Of a stretch of DNA of 59,183 nt, positions 36,847 to 45,575 are shown in pieces. The DNA lies in assembly GCA_030595125.1 (NCBI GenBank), contig JAUVDV010000028.1:1-59183 (forward strand), written 5' to 3'. The stretch is from Deltaproteobacteria bacterium (GTDB lineage Bacteria > Myxococcota_A > Polyangia > JAAYKL01). The first letter of the stretch is position 1, and every line of letters starts with the position of its first letter. The translations under genes and the position numbers were made by a program. The notes beneath the pieces were generated by a model. The model made no database searches. It saw only the letters and a list, made by a program, of their open reading frames with translations, and had not been told where the DNA came from.

Positions 36847-38883
36847 ATGATCGATATCAAGAATCTTCTACCGGGCCTGGTGCTGGTCGCCCTCATCGCA
36901 GGCTGCTCGGCCGGCTCATCGGACCGCTCCGACGGTGGGACGACCGACACAGATACAGATACCGACACAGATACCGACACGGATACGGATACGGATACGG
37001 ACACCGACACGGATACGGATACGGATACCAACACGGATACGGATACCGACACGGATACGGACACTGATTGCAATCTAGGGGAGTACAACGACAATTTCAT
37101 CATCATCACGCAATCGGATGTTGCAACCCTTGCGGGATACACATCGATCTCGGGATACCTTGTAATTGAGTGCCCTTTGTGTACCGACTTGAGCGAGTTG
37201 ATTTGCCTCACCTCGGTGGGTGGGGATTTATGGATCAGAAACAACGACACCCTCACCAATCTGGACGGCTTGAGCGTCCTCACCTCGGTGGGCGGGGACT
37301 TTTTGATCGAATATAATGACTCCCTCACCAACGTGAACGGTCTGAGCGCTCTCACCTCAGTAGGGTGTGATTTGGAGATCGAAGATAATGACTCCCTCAC
37401 CAACGTGAACGGTCTGAGCGCCCTCATCTCAGTGGGTGGGGATTTGACAATCCAATTGAACGCCGCCCTCACCGACGTAAACGGTTTGAGTGCTCTCACC
37501 TCAGTAGGGTGTGATTTGGAGATCGAAGATAATGACTCCCTCACCAACGTGAACGGTCTGAGCGCCCTCATCTCAGTGGGTGGGGATTTGACAATCCAAT
37601 TGAACGCCACCCTCACCGACGTAAACGGTTTGAGCGCCCTCACTTCGGTAGGTGGGAGCTTGCTCTTTTACGAAAACACCGCCCTCGCAAACTTGAACGG
37701 CATGAGCGTCCTCACCTCGGTGGGCGGAGACTTGGCCATCTACTGTAATGGTGCCCTGACCAATCTGGGCGGGCTTGGCGCCCTCACCTCGGTGGGCGAG
37801 GACTTGGTCATCTACAGTAATGGTGCCCTGGCCGACGTGAACGGTCCGAGCGTCCTCACCTCGGTGGGCGGGGACTTGATAATCCAATTGAACGCCGCAC
37901 TGACCGACGTGAACGGCTTGAGCGCCTTCACCTCAGTGGGCGGGGACTTGTTAGTCTGCGAAAACGACTCCCTGGCCAATCTGGACGGCCTGAGCACCCT
38001 CACCTCGGTGGTTGGGTACTTATCAATCCGCGAAAACCACGCCCTCACCAACCTGGACGGGCTTGGCGCCCTTACCTCGGTGGGTGGAATCTTGAGAATC
38101 GATGATAATGACGCCCTGGCCGATGTAAACGGTCTGAACGTCCTCACCACGGTGGGCGGTTACTTGTTGATCGGGGGAAACGCCATCCTCACTAATTTGG
38201 ACGGGCTTGGCGCCCTCACCTCGGTGGGCGGGGACTTGATAATCCAATTAAACTCCGCACTGACCGACGTGAATGGTCTGAGCGCCCTTACTTCGGTGGG
38301 CGAGGGCTTGGTCATCTACAGTAATGGTGCCCTGACGAACCTGGACGGACTTAGCGGGATCACCTCAGTGAACGAGGACTTGAGTATCAATTACAACGCC
38401 GCCCTCACAAACCTGGACGGACTTAGCGGGGTAACCTCGGTGTACTTGGGCTTGATGATCGGAAACAACGCCGCCCTCACAAACCTGAACGGACTGAGCG
38501 GCATCACCTCGGTGGGTTGGAACTTGTGGATTGAAAATAATGACGACCTCACCAACCTGGACGGTCTGAGCGGTATCACCGGCTCGGTGGGTGGGAACTT
38601 GAGTATCACTTACAACGCCGCCCTCACCAACCTGGACAGTCTTGGCGCCATCACCTCGGTGGGTTGGTACCTGTCCATCTCAAATAACGGTACTCTCACC
38701 AACCTGGACGGTCTGAGCGGCATCATCTCGGTGAGCGATTACTTTGAAATCCGCTGGAACACCGCCCTGCCCGATTGCGAGGCATGCGAAGTCCTGGACC
38801 AGCTCACCAGCGGACCTGCTGCGATATATGTTAGCGACAACCTCGACGACACGTGCACGCCCGTTCCGGCGAACTGCCCGTAA
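36847..38883 (+). CDS. Surface lipoprotein with Asp-Thr linker and 22 leucine-rich repeats
   Basis: A 678-residue protein. A signal peptide with lipobox LIAGC (Cys about 20) leads into a low-complexity Asp-Thr linker (about residues 34-74), then 22 repeats, nearly all of 24 residues, with the pattern LTSVGGDLxIxxNxALTNLDGLSA, resembling the receptor L-domain/leucine-rich-repeat solenoid. One unit (number 20) is 25 residues long. A Cys-containing cap (CEACEVLDQL, CTPVPANCP) closes the fold. Probably displayed outside on the linker and used for binding; the ligand is unknown. Several repeats are almost identical in DNA, pointing to recent array change. Confidence 0.85.
   Translation: MIDIKNLLPGLVLVALIAGCSAGSSDRSDGGTTDTDTDTDTDTDTDTDTDTDTDTDTDTDTNTDTDTDTDTDTDCNLGEYNDNFIIITQSDVATLAGYTSISGYLVIECPLCTDLSELICLTSVGGDLWIRNNDTLTNLDGLSVLTSVGGDFLIEYNDSLTNVNGLSALTSVGCDLEIEDNDSLTNVNGLSALISVGGDLTIQLNAALTDVNGLSALTSVGCDLEIEDNDSLTNVNGLSALISVGGDLTIQLNATLTDVNGLSALTSVGGSLLFYENTALANLNGMSVLTSVGGDLAIYCNGALTNLGGLGALTSVGEDLVIYSNGALADVNGPSVLTSVGGDLIIQLNAALTDVNGLSAFTSVGGDLLVCENDSLANLDGLSTLTSVVGYLSIRENHALTNLDGLGALTSVGGILRIDDNDALADVNGLNVLTTVGGYLLIGGNAILTNLDGLGALTSVGGDLIIQLNSALTDVNGLSALTSVGEGLVIYSNGALTNLDGLSGITSVNEDLSINYNAALTNLDGLSGVTSVYLGLMIGNNAALTNLNGLSGITSVGWNLWIENNDDLTNLDGLSGITGSVGGNLSITYNAALTNLDSLGAITSVGWYLSISNNGTLTNLDGLSGIISVSDYFEIRWNTALPDCEACEVLDQLTSGPAAIYVSDNLDDTCTPVPANCP
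36944..37068 (+). repeat. Hexanucleotide microsatellite encoding the Asp-Thr linker
   Basis: Tandem units of the form GAYACN (GATACG, GACACG, GATACC) run for about 125 bp. A single Asn codon interrupts the Asp-Thr alternation. Such tracts are prone to slippage by multiples of 6, which would change linker length without shifting frame. Confidence 0.9.
37348..37635 (+). repeat. 144-bp tandem duplication within the leucine-rich-repeat array
   Basis: Two adjacent 144-bp blocks (37348-37491 and 37492-37635) differ at only two positions, an internal one (37465 G versus 37609 A) and the final base (37491 T versus 37635 C). Each spans two 24-residue repeats, so repeats 3-4 and 5-6 are copies. The near identity implies a recent event. 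Confidence 0.93.
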
Positions 38884-38958
38884 GAAATAGCTGCCGAATC
38901 GTTACTCTTTTTCAGAGGGGTTCTCTCCGGAAAAAATGTGTCCGGCCTACTCGGCCGA

Positions 38959-38987
38959 TTGTCAGTGTGTATCAGGATGTGTATAAT
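38959..38987 (+). promoter_or_regulatory. Promoter of the VapBC operon
   Basis: TTGTCA (38959-38964) and TATAAT (38982-38987) separated by exactly 17 bp, about 20 bp upstream of the vapB start and its GGGAGG ribosome site. Confidence 0.75.
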
Positions 38988-39007
38988 CTATATTGGGAGG
39001 TCAAAAC

Positions 39008-39202
39008 ATGCGAACCAATATCGTGCTGGATGATGAGCTGGTGGAAGAGGCCCTGGAACTCACCGGGATAAAGACCAAACGAGCCCTAATAAGGGAGGCG
39101 CTTCTCACGTTGATAGCGCAACGAAAACGCAGGAGCCTGCTGGATCTGAAGGACCGCATCCACTTTCGCGAAGGTTACGACTATAAAGAACTCCGGGAGT
39201 AG
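39008..39202 (+). CDS. VapB-type antitoxin
   Basis: A 64-residue ribbon-helix-helix antitoxin: MRTNIVLDDELVEEALELTG is the DNA-binding part and HFREGYDYKELRE the toxin-binding tail. The ATG follows GGGAGG by 7 bases. Lies 4 bp before the VapC gene. Confidence 0.9.
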   Translation: MRTNIVLDDELVEEALELTGIKTKRALIREALLTLIAQRKRRSLLDLKDRIHFREGYDYKELRE

Positions 39203-39206
39203 CGCC

Positions 39207-39608
39207 TTGATAATCGTGGATACCTCCGTCCTGGTCGATCTTTTCAGAGGCAAGAAAACAAATAAGGTAAAGGCGCTGGAGGCCGCCGAGAATGACAATG
39301 AGATAATAGCCTTGCCGGCCGTATGTATACAGGAGTTGCTTCAAGGATCCCGGGACGAGAGAGAATGGCGTGAGATGTGGGAAGTCTTGAGCACTCAGGA
39401 GATCGTTGTTCCGGCCGATCCTGTGAGTACCCATGTGGAAGCGGCACGGATTTACTTCGACGCAAGAAGGAAGGGCATTACCTTGCGAGGGAGCGTGGAT
39501 TGCTTCATCGCGGCGCTCGTCCTCGAAAAGGAGGCCGTTCTCCTGGCTGACGACAAAGATTTTGAAAAGATCGGACGGGTTCGACGTCTGTCCTCCTTCG
39601 CTCGCTAA
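39207..39608 (+). CDS. VapC-type PIN-domain toxin
   Basis: A 133-residue PIN ribonuclease starting at TTG. It has MIIVDTSVLVDLFRG, IQELLQG, RGSVDCFIAALVLE and LLADDKDFEKI, covering the four acidic active-site positions. Paired with the RHH antitoxin just upstream. Confidence 0.92.
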   Translation: MIIVDTSVLVDLFRGKKTNKVKALEAAENDNEIIALPAVCIQELLQGSRDEREWREMWEVLSTQEIVVPADPVSTHVEAARIYFDARRKGITLRGSVDCFIAALVLEKEAVLLADDKDFEKIGRVRRLSSFAR

Positions 39609-39615
39609 AGCGAGC
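39600..39615. other. Perfect hairpin between vapC and purQ ends
   Basis: GCTCGCT and AGCGAGC flank two A residues, and the stem includes the vapC stop codon. No T-run follows, so it is only terminator-like. It sits between two convergent genes. Confidence 0.4.
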
Positions 39616-39638
39616 TACGGCGGATGATCATCACCAAA

Positions 39639-40451
39639 TCAGTTTTCTTTAATATACTCCACGGCATTTCGAAAGAGCGCGAGGCCGTCGCCTTCCTCGG
39701 GGAGATCTTCCCTGGTCCAGCGGGGGTGGTTGGTCCGGTGCAGAAAAGCCTCCGGGTGCGGCATCAATCCAAAAAGGCGACCGGTCGGGTCAGTGAGGCC
39801 GGCGATTCCGTGGGCCGTACCGTTAGGATTGAGGGGGTATTCCATGGTGGATTCCCCGGTCTTGGGGTCGATATAAGCCAGAGGCGCCTGGTGCGCCGTG
39901 AGAATTCGGTCGAAGGTCTCGTCGGGCGCAACGATCTTTCCTTCTCCGTGACGAATGGGAAGCATGATCTTGTCCATCCCGCGCGTGAATACACAGGGTG
40001 ATTCCGGATCGATCTTCAGGTTGACCCACCGATCTTCGAAGCGGCTCGAATCATTCCACGTGAGCGTGGCCTGGACTTCGTTTGCCTTGTTGTCCAGCGC
40101 GGGCAGGAGCCCCAACTTGATCATGAGCTGGAAGCCGTTGCAAATGCCTATCACCAGACCTCCGTTACTGACGAATCCGACGATCTGATCTGTGAGGGAA
40201 CGGCCGTTCACTTCTGTGTGGCGAAGTCGTATGGCCGAGGCCCGGGCGGAGCCCAGATCATCGCCGTCGAGGAAGCCGCCGGGAAGACAGAGCAAATCAT
40301 ATCCCTCGAGGGTGGCCTTGCCAGACGCCAGATCCCAGAGATAGGTGATGTCGGTCTGATCCACACCGCCCAACTTGCAGGCATGGGCGGTTTCCATCTC
40401 GCAGTTGATGCCGTTTCCGGCCAGCACCATGGCGCGTACACGACGAGACAT
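39639..40451 (-). CDS. purQ: Phosphoribosylformylglycinamidine synthase subunit PurQ (glutaminase)
   Basis: Class I glutamine amidotransferase feeding ammonia to PurL in purine synthesis. The 270-residue protein has the nucleophile Cys in GICNGFQL and the His/Glu of LMPHPEAF; oxyanion region LCLPGGFLDGDD. Start ATG shares one base with the purL stop (TGATG), showing tight coupling. Confidence 0.95.
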   Translation of the reverse strand: MSRRVRAMVLAGNGINCEMETAHACKLGGVDQTDITYLWDLASGKATLEGYDLLCLPGGFLDGDDLGSARASAIRLRHTEVNGRSLTDQIVGFVSNGGLVIGICNGFQLMIKLGLLPALDNKANEVQATLTWNDSSRFEDRWVNLKIDPESPCVFTRGMDKIMLPIRHGEGKIVAPDETFDRILTAHQAPLAYIDPKTGESTMEYPLNPNGTAHGIAGLTDPTGRLFGLMPHPEAFLHRTNHPRWTREDLPEEGDGLALFRNAVEYIKEN

Positions 40452-43432
40452 CAGCGCACCTCCTTGAAGCTCAGGGGAGCCTTCCAGGCCTTCTTCAGCT
40501 CGAACACGTTGGCGTCAATCACGGTTTCGCCGTTCAGGCCCGTTATGGACAACTGTTTGTCGTCGCTGACGTATCCGAGCTTCGCGATCAGGTCACCCAT
40601 CACTATTTCAAAAGCTCGCGCGCAATTTTGCGGCACCGATACGAGGATACGCCCCGGCGTTTCCGAGAACAGGAGTACGTCGTCACCGTCAATGTCGTGT
40701 TTTTTTACCGCGCGAAGATCGATCACCATCCCCAGGCCGCCCGCAAAAGCGCTCTCGGCGAGGGCGACGCCCAGACCTCCGTCGGACAGGTCGTGACAGG
40801 ACGCGACGAGCTTGCCGCGAATGGCCCGGTGGAGCCAGCGATATGAACGGATAGCGACATCGGGGCTGCGGAGCTTGGGCACGCTGCCACCCTCTATACC
40901 CAGGTGCGCAAGATATTGGGACGCGCCCATGTCCGGATGAGTGTCGCCCATGAGGTAGACAACATCACCGGCCCGTTTGACGTCCATGGTGATCGCCAGG
41001 TTGGAGTCCTCCAGCTGGCCGACCACCGTGACGAGCAAGGTCGGTGGAATCGAGATCTTGGTATTCCCGATCGAGTAGTCGTTCTTCATGCTGTCCTTGC
41101 CGGAGACCAGGGGCATGCCGTAAGAGACGCAAACGTCGTACAGCGCTCTGGAGGCTCGAACCAGCTGGGCCAGCTTGTGTCGTCCGTCCGGGTTGGTCTT
41201 TGACTGGACCGGATCGCACCAGCAGAAGTTATCGAGGGCCGCAACATTGTTGGGATCTGCTCCTGTGGCCACGATATTTCGCATCGCCTCGTCTGCGGCG
41301 CACGCAGCCATGTGATAGCTGTCGATGTCCGAGTACCGTGGGCAAATTCCGTGGCCCACCGCCACACCTCGCATGGACTCGAGGACAGGCCTGACAACAG
41401 ACGCGTCGGAGGGACCATCGGCCTGCTCTCCGCACAGTGGTTTGACCACCGAACCGCCCTGCACCTCGTGATCGTATTGCCGCACCCAGTATTCCTTGGA
41501 GCAGATGTCCAGGCAGCCCAGCATCGCAAGAAGCACGTCTCCGAGGTCATCGGAGGTGGGAATATTGGGCGCGGTCTCGTCCGGTTTCTTCCAGAAGGCC
41601 TCCAGGGTCATCTGGGGGAGGCCGTGGTGCAGAAAGTCCATGTGGAAGAGCGCCACCGGCATGTCGCCGTAATTAAGCTCGAGATAGGGGCCTTCGGTAT
41701 ATTCGCCCAGGTCGGTGGCCTCCACGCCCATTTCCGCGGCGAGGCCTACGAACCTGTCAACTTTATCGGGGTGAACTGCTGCGGTCATCCTCTCCTGAGC
41801 TTCGGAGACAAAGATCTCCCAGGGTTGCAGTCCCTGATATTTCAGGGGCGCCTTTTTCAGATCGATCTTCGCACCGCCGGGTTCCTCTGCGGTCTCTCCG
41901 ATCGAGGAGGACAGCCCGCCGGCGCCGTTGTCCGTCAGGCAGGTCATCAGGTCCTCGTCCCTCGCCCTCAGCAGGAAATCAATCATGCGCTTTTGGGTTA
42001 TGGGATCGCCTATTTGAACCGCAGTGACAGGCGAACCCTCGTGGAGTTCCTCCGAGGAGAACGTGGCCCCGTGGATCCCGTCCTTTCCTATCCTGCCACC
42101 CACCATGAGGACGCGATCCCCCGGATTGGCACCCTTTTCATGACTGGGCCTCCCGTTGATCCGCGCCGGCATGATCCCGCCGGTGCCACAAAAGACGAGC
42201 GGTTTGCCCAGGAAACGCCGGTCGAACACCAGGGATCCGTTGACCGTGGGGATACCGCTCTTGTTTCCCCCGTGCTCCACCCCTTCGCGAACCCCCTCGA
42301 GCACCCGATGCGGATGAAGGAGTCTGGGCGGTATGTCACCCTTATGAAAAGGATCTGCCAGGCAGAACACGTCGGTGTTACAGAAGAGCCTGGAGCCCTG
42401 GCCGGTGCCGTGGGGATCCCTGTTGACGCCCACGATCCCCGTGAGCGCTCCGCCGTACGGGTCCAGGGCGGACGGCGAGTTATGTGTCTCCACCTTGAAG
42501 ACCAGACTCCAATCGTCGTCGAACTTCCACACGCCCGCGTTGTCCACGAACACCGAGAGACAGAAGTCATCCTGCCCCAGTTCGGCGCGCACGACTTTCG
42601 TCGCTTCCTTGATGTAGGACCTGTAAATGGAATCGATCTCCTCTGCGCTCCCGGCCTCTTCATACTTGATGAGGGCGTTGAAGATCTTGTGCTTGCAGTG
42701 CTCGGACCATGTCTGCGCGAATACTTCGAGTTCGACGTCGGTTGGAACGGCGGGCAGGCCACACTCCTCCCGCTTCGCTCTGGTATTCTCGTCGCGGTAG
42801 TGGTCACGTACGGTCTGCATTTCGTCCAGGGATAGTGCCCATGTTCGATCCCGGCTCAGGCGCAACAGGTCCTTGTCAGGCAGCTCCAGGTCGATGGTCT
42901 CGATGGTGGGTTCGGCACCCTGAATCACGACGGGGATTTCCATCGCCACGCCATCGTTTTCGAATGTGCGGCGATCGATGACGGCGAATCGATTGATCAA
43001 CGGGTTTCCCAGGAGCCCGGTCGCAATGGTGTCGATCTCGGAGCGGACGAGCTCAGCGGAGATCAGATACTGGGTTGATGTGTAGACTGCGTCCGATGGG
43101 GGAAGTTTTTCCTGGAGGATCATTCGCGCGCATTCCGTGGCTGTTCGACCCACGTTATCGGTAACCCCCGGCCGGAACCCCACCTCCACCAGCCAGTCGA
43201 AGCCACGGGCGATTGGGCTGTCGATGGCCCATTCCTGGATGAGGGGGTCGGACAATTCTTCGGCCAACCGGGCGAGATCCTCCGGCGCGAGATCAGCGCT
43301 GATGGTGTAAACATCGACGATGGCGACTTTTCTCACTTCGAGGCCCAGATGGTCGGTGATTTCCCGGGCGATTCTTGCACCATGGGCGTCCCGCTGACCG
43401 CGGTGCAACATGACCTCGATTCTATGGGGCAT
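40451..43432 (-). CDS. purL: Phosphoribosylformylglycinamidine synthase subunit PurL with N-terminal PurS-like region
   Basis: Forms FGAM from FGAR, ATP and ammonia supplied by PurQ. At 993 residues it is longer than small PurL (about 740) and shorter than large PurL (about 1,300). The extra N-terminal part (about 1-170) reads like PurS (RIEVMLHRGQRDAHGARIAREI, then a second related stretch), so no separate purS is needed. The synthase core has KVETHNSPSALDPYGGA, HGGNKSGIPTVNGS and DNGAGGLSSS. In operon with purQ. Confidence 0.94.
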   Translation of the reverse strand: MPHRIEVMLHRGQRDAHGARIAREITDHLGLEVRKVAIVDVYTISADLAPEDLARLAEELSDPLIQEWAIDSPIARGFDWLVEVGFRPGVTDNVGRTATECARMILQEKLPPSDAVYTSTQYLISAELVRSEIDTIATGLLGNPLINRFAVIDRRTFENDGVAMEIPVVIQGAEPTIETIDLELPDKDLLRLSRDRTWALSLDEMQTVRDHYRDENTRAKREECGLPAVPTDVELEVFAQTWSEHCKHKIFNALIKYEEAGSAEEIDSIYRSYIKEATKVVRAELGQDDFCLSVFVDNAGVWKFDDDWSLVFKVETHNSPSALDPYGGALTGIVGVNRDPHGTGQGSRLFCNTDVFCLADPFHKGDIPPRLLHPHRVLEGVREGVEHGGNKSGIPTVNGSLVFDRRFLGKPLVFCGTGGIMPARINGRPSHEKGANPGDRVLMVGGRIGKDGIHGATFSSEELHEGSPVTAVQIGDPITQKRMIDFLLRARDEDLMTCLTDNGAGGLSSSIGETAEEPGGAKIDLKKAPLKYQGLQPWEIFVSEAQERMTAAVHPDKVDRFVGLAAEMGVEATDLGEYTEGPYLELNYGDMPVALFHMDFLHHGLPQMTLEAFWKKPDETAPNIPTSDDLGDVLLAMLGCLDICSKEYWVRQYDHEVQGGSVVKPLCGEQADGPSDASVVRPVLESMRGVAVGHGICPRYSDIDSYHMAACAADEAMRNIVATGADPNNVAALDNFCWCDPVQSKTNPDGRHKLAQLVRASRALYDVCVSYGMPLVSGKDSMKNDYSIGNTKISIPPTLLVTVVGQLEDSNLAITMDVKRAGDVVYLMGDTHPDMGASQYLAHLGIEGGSVPKLRSPDVAIRSYRWLHRAIRGKLVASCHDLSDGGLGVALAESAFAGGLGMVIDLRAVKKHDIDGDDVLLFSETPGRILVSVPQNCARAFEIVMGDLIAKLGYVSDDKQLSITGLNGETVIDANVFELKKAWKAPLSFKEVR

Positions 43433-43488
43433 TAGCTCCTCCTGATAAATCCATTCATGGCGAATACCACAAAAGAACCGTGCCGGGG

Positions 43489-43540
43489 AACCCTATCCCG
43501 GCCTTCCCCTGAGATAGGGGAAGGGGAAGATGATAGAGGC
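43489..43540 (+). repeat. Dispersed palindromic repeat, copy B
   Basis: CCCTATCCCGGCCTTCCCCT, variable centre GAGAT, then AGGGGAAGGGGAAGATGAT. Same family as 7721-7814 and 45513-45575. It lies in the 190-bp gap upstream of purL, which otherwise shows no gene. Confidence 0.75.
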
Positions 43541-43624
43541 CTACTTCAACCCGGACAGAGAAAAGATAGCTTTCGCTATGGAAAGCGGCTTACTAATTGG
43601 TATCGAAAGGTAATCGAGGCTCGA

Positions 43625-43864
43625 CTACTCTTCTTTTTCCATCGTCTTGAGCTCGGCCTCGATGGCCCCCACCGCCGTTTTCAGCTCGGGCATGAAATCG
43701 GTGGCGAGAGAGATGCCCTTGCGGGTGGGTTTCCACTCGCCCTGATCATCCATGTAGTAAATGCGCAGATCGATGTATCTGCGACCCTTGAATTCCTTGA
43801 TCCCCGCCCTCACCTCTTCGGTGGGGTTACGCTTGAAGCTCGAGACTACCTTATCTTCGGCCAT
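43625..43864 (-). CDS. PC4/Sub1-like transcriptional coactivator domain protein
   Basis: A 79-residue protein matching the PC4 (YdbC-type) fold: VVSSFKRNPTEEVRAGIKEFKGRRYIDLRIYY, then GEWKPTRKGISLATDFMPEL (in outline). PC4-like proteins bind single-stranded DNA as dimers; bacterial members are widespread but little studied. Single gene between purL and the patatin gene. Confidence 0.85.
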   Translation of the reverse strand: MAEDKVVSSFKRNPTEEVRAGIKEFKGRRYIDLRIYYMDDQGEWKPTRKGISLATDFMPELKTAVGAIEAELKTMEKEE

Positions 43865-43997
43865 GACATCCTCCCAGATGATTTCTCGGTTGTTGCTTTA
43901 CGTTTGCGTAGCATGAAACTTTTTTCAATTCAATTAACGAATTCGTTATTCATATAGTATTGTCTAAATTACAAGTAGATAAGAATATGATGCACTC

Positions 43998-45575
43998 ATG
44001 ACCGAAACTGGAAAAAGCAACCGCGATACGGGCGGAACAAGCATTGAAATCCTTGTGCTGGCCGCTTCCGGCGCGTTTGCCAAATGGAGTGAACAGATCC
44101 GAAAAGCGGCTTCGGGCCCCGTGGCCGACGACGATTTCTTTAAAGGAGTCCAGGTCTCCCTGGCGAGCGGAGCAACCCCGTCGGTTCGATTGTATCGTGA
44201 TCCGGGGGATTTCGTGGAGCAGTTCAGAAATGCCCCCGTGGGCGCGAGCCTCATCGATTGCCGAGAAGATGATCCCGGGAATACTTTCATGGAGACCATG
44301 GCCGGCAAGGTTCTCCCTTCACTGATGGCCGGAAGCGGTTTGGGTCGAATGCCGACCCGCCGCTCCATCATGGTGATCCTTCCAGAAGATAGCTCGACCG
44401 CACATCACGCGTACGCCGTCGGGACGTTACAACTCGGTGGGGTGTACGTGGAGCCCGAGTCATTGCTGGACGTGCTCGAGTCGGCTTACCGTATAGCCAA
44501 GCCCGATGACCCGGGCAAGATAGCAATTTGCCTGGCCGGCGGCGGGATAGAGGGGATGTTCTACGAGTTGGGTGTGCTCCGCGCGCTCAATGCCCATCTG
44601 AAGAACAAAACCATAACGGATTTCGATATCTTTTCGGGGATATCGGCCGGCGCGGTTCTTTGTGCATTTCTGGCCAATGGAGTCGAGCCTTCCGAGATTG
44701 CGGATGCCCTGCACGGGCGCGATAGCAGGATCGCTCCGGTCACCAGAAGCATTCTCTTCGATCCCAATCTCGGCGAGGTGGCGCGGCGGCTCATAGGCGC
44801 AGTGGCCGACATCATGCGAGGGAACTGGCTCACAAAACCTATCGACACTGCCATGAAGGTCACCCCGACAGCGCTCTTTTCTGGGGACAAGTTGCGCGTC
44901 TACCTCGAGCGCGAGCTCGAAAAGCGGGGGCTGGTGAACGAATTCGACAAGCTCGAAAAGAAGCTGTTCGTCGGTGTCACAGATCAGGATTCGGGGGTCC
45001 ATGTGAGCTTCGGAACTTTGGGCCTGAACGATCCGACCATATCCAGGGCTGTCCGGGCATCCACGGCAATGACGCCATACTATGCGCCGGAAAAAATCGG
45101 CGACCGCTATTTCGTGGATGGGATCTTCACGCGCACCATCGATCTGGATGTGGCGGTGGCGCACGGCGCACGGCTGGTAATCTGCATTGATCCGATGACC
45201 CCCGTACAGGTGGAAGAGGCCGGATATGTTAGCGAACGTGGTGGATTCTTCAACACCGTCCAGTCCGTCAAATCGATGATACGAACCCGCCTGTCGGAAG
45301 TTATCGATCGCGCGGAGGAGGCCTATCCTGATCTCAAGGTGCTGGTTTTTTCTCCCACTCCCCGCGATCTGGAAAAGATGTCCGGCACCCTGATGCGGTT
45401 TTTCAACCGGACAGAGACAGAGGAGATGGCATACGAGTCCACCCGTCAGCGAATCATTCGCGATTTCGATTGGCTCGCGGCCGACCTGGAGCGTTACGGG
45501 TTTGAACTTGGCAAAACCCCATCCCGGCCTTCCCCTGAAATAGGGGAAGGGGAAGATGATGGCGGCCGGCTTTAA
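43998..45575 (+). CDS. Patatin-like phospholipase
   Basis: A 525-residue lipid acyl hydrolase. The patatin core starts near residue 175: oxyanion loop AGGGIEGMFYELGVL, nucleophile Ser in GISAGAVL (GxSxG), and the catalytic Asp in VDGIF. The N-terminal 170 residues form an unassigned domain. The final 21 residues (KTPSRPSPEIGEGEDDGGRL) are encoded by a dispersed palindromic repeat that also supplies the stop codon, so the original end was probably near FELG. Translation start is an ATG without a clear ribosome site. Confidence 0.88.
   Translation: MTETGKSNRDTGGTSIEILVLAASGAFAKWSEQIRKAASGPVADDDFFKGVQVSLASGATPSVRLYRDPGDFVEQFRNAPVGASLIDCREDDPGNTFMETMAGKVLPSLMAGSGLGRMPTRRSIMVILPEDSSTAHHAYAVGTLQLGGVYVEPESLLDVLESAYRIAKPDDPGKIAICLAGGGIEGMFYELGVLRALNAHLKNKTITDFDIFSGISAGAVLCAFLANGVEPSEIADALHGRDSRIAPVTRSILFDPNLGEVARRLIGAVADIMRGNWLTKPIDTAMKVTPTALFSGDKLRVYLERELEKRGLVNEFDKLEKKLFVGVTDQDSGVHVSFGTLGLNDPTISRAVRASTAMTPYYAPEKIGDRYFVDGIFTRTIDLDVAVAHGARLVICIDPMTPVQVEEAGYVSERGGFFNTVQSVKSMIRTRLSEVIDRAEEAYPDLKVLVFSPTPRDLEKMSGTLMRFFNRTETEEMAYESTRQRIIRDFDWLAADLERYGFELGKTPSRPSPEIGEGEDDGGRL
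45513..45575 (+). repeat. Dispersed palindromic repeat, copy C, at a convergent gene junction
   Basis: AAAACCCCATCCCGGCCTTC, hairpin CTTCCCCT/AGGGGAAG around GAAAT, then GAAGATGATGGCGGCCGGC and TTTAA. The terminal TTAA provides the TAA stop of the patatin gene on plus and the TAA stop of the HTH gene on minus. Confidence 0.85.

Noticed and set aside
36944-37635. CRISPR array
   Set aside because: Repeats are contiguous, in frame and coding; no unique spacers or cas genes.
36555-37643. Minus-strand open frame opposite the leucine-rich-repeat gene
   Set aside because: Repetitive antisense sequence without start signal or homology; lipoprotein reading on plus has signal peptide and lipobox.
41312-42835. 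Long plus-strand open frame opposite purL
   Set aside because: Antisense frame with no family motifs; purL on the other strand is clear.
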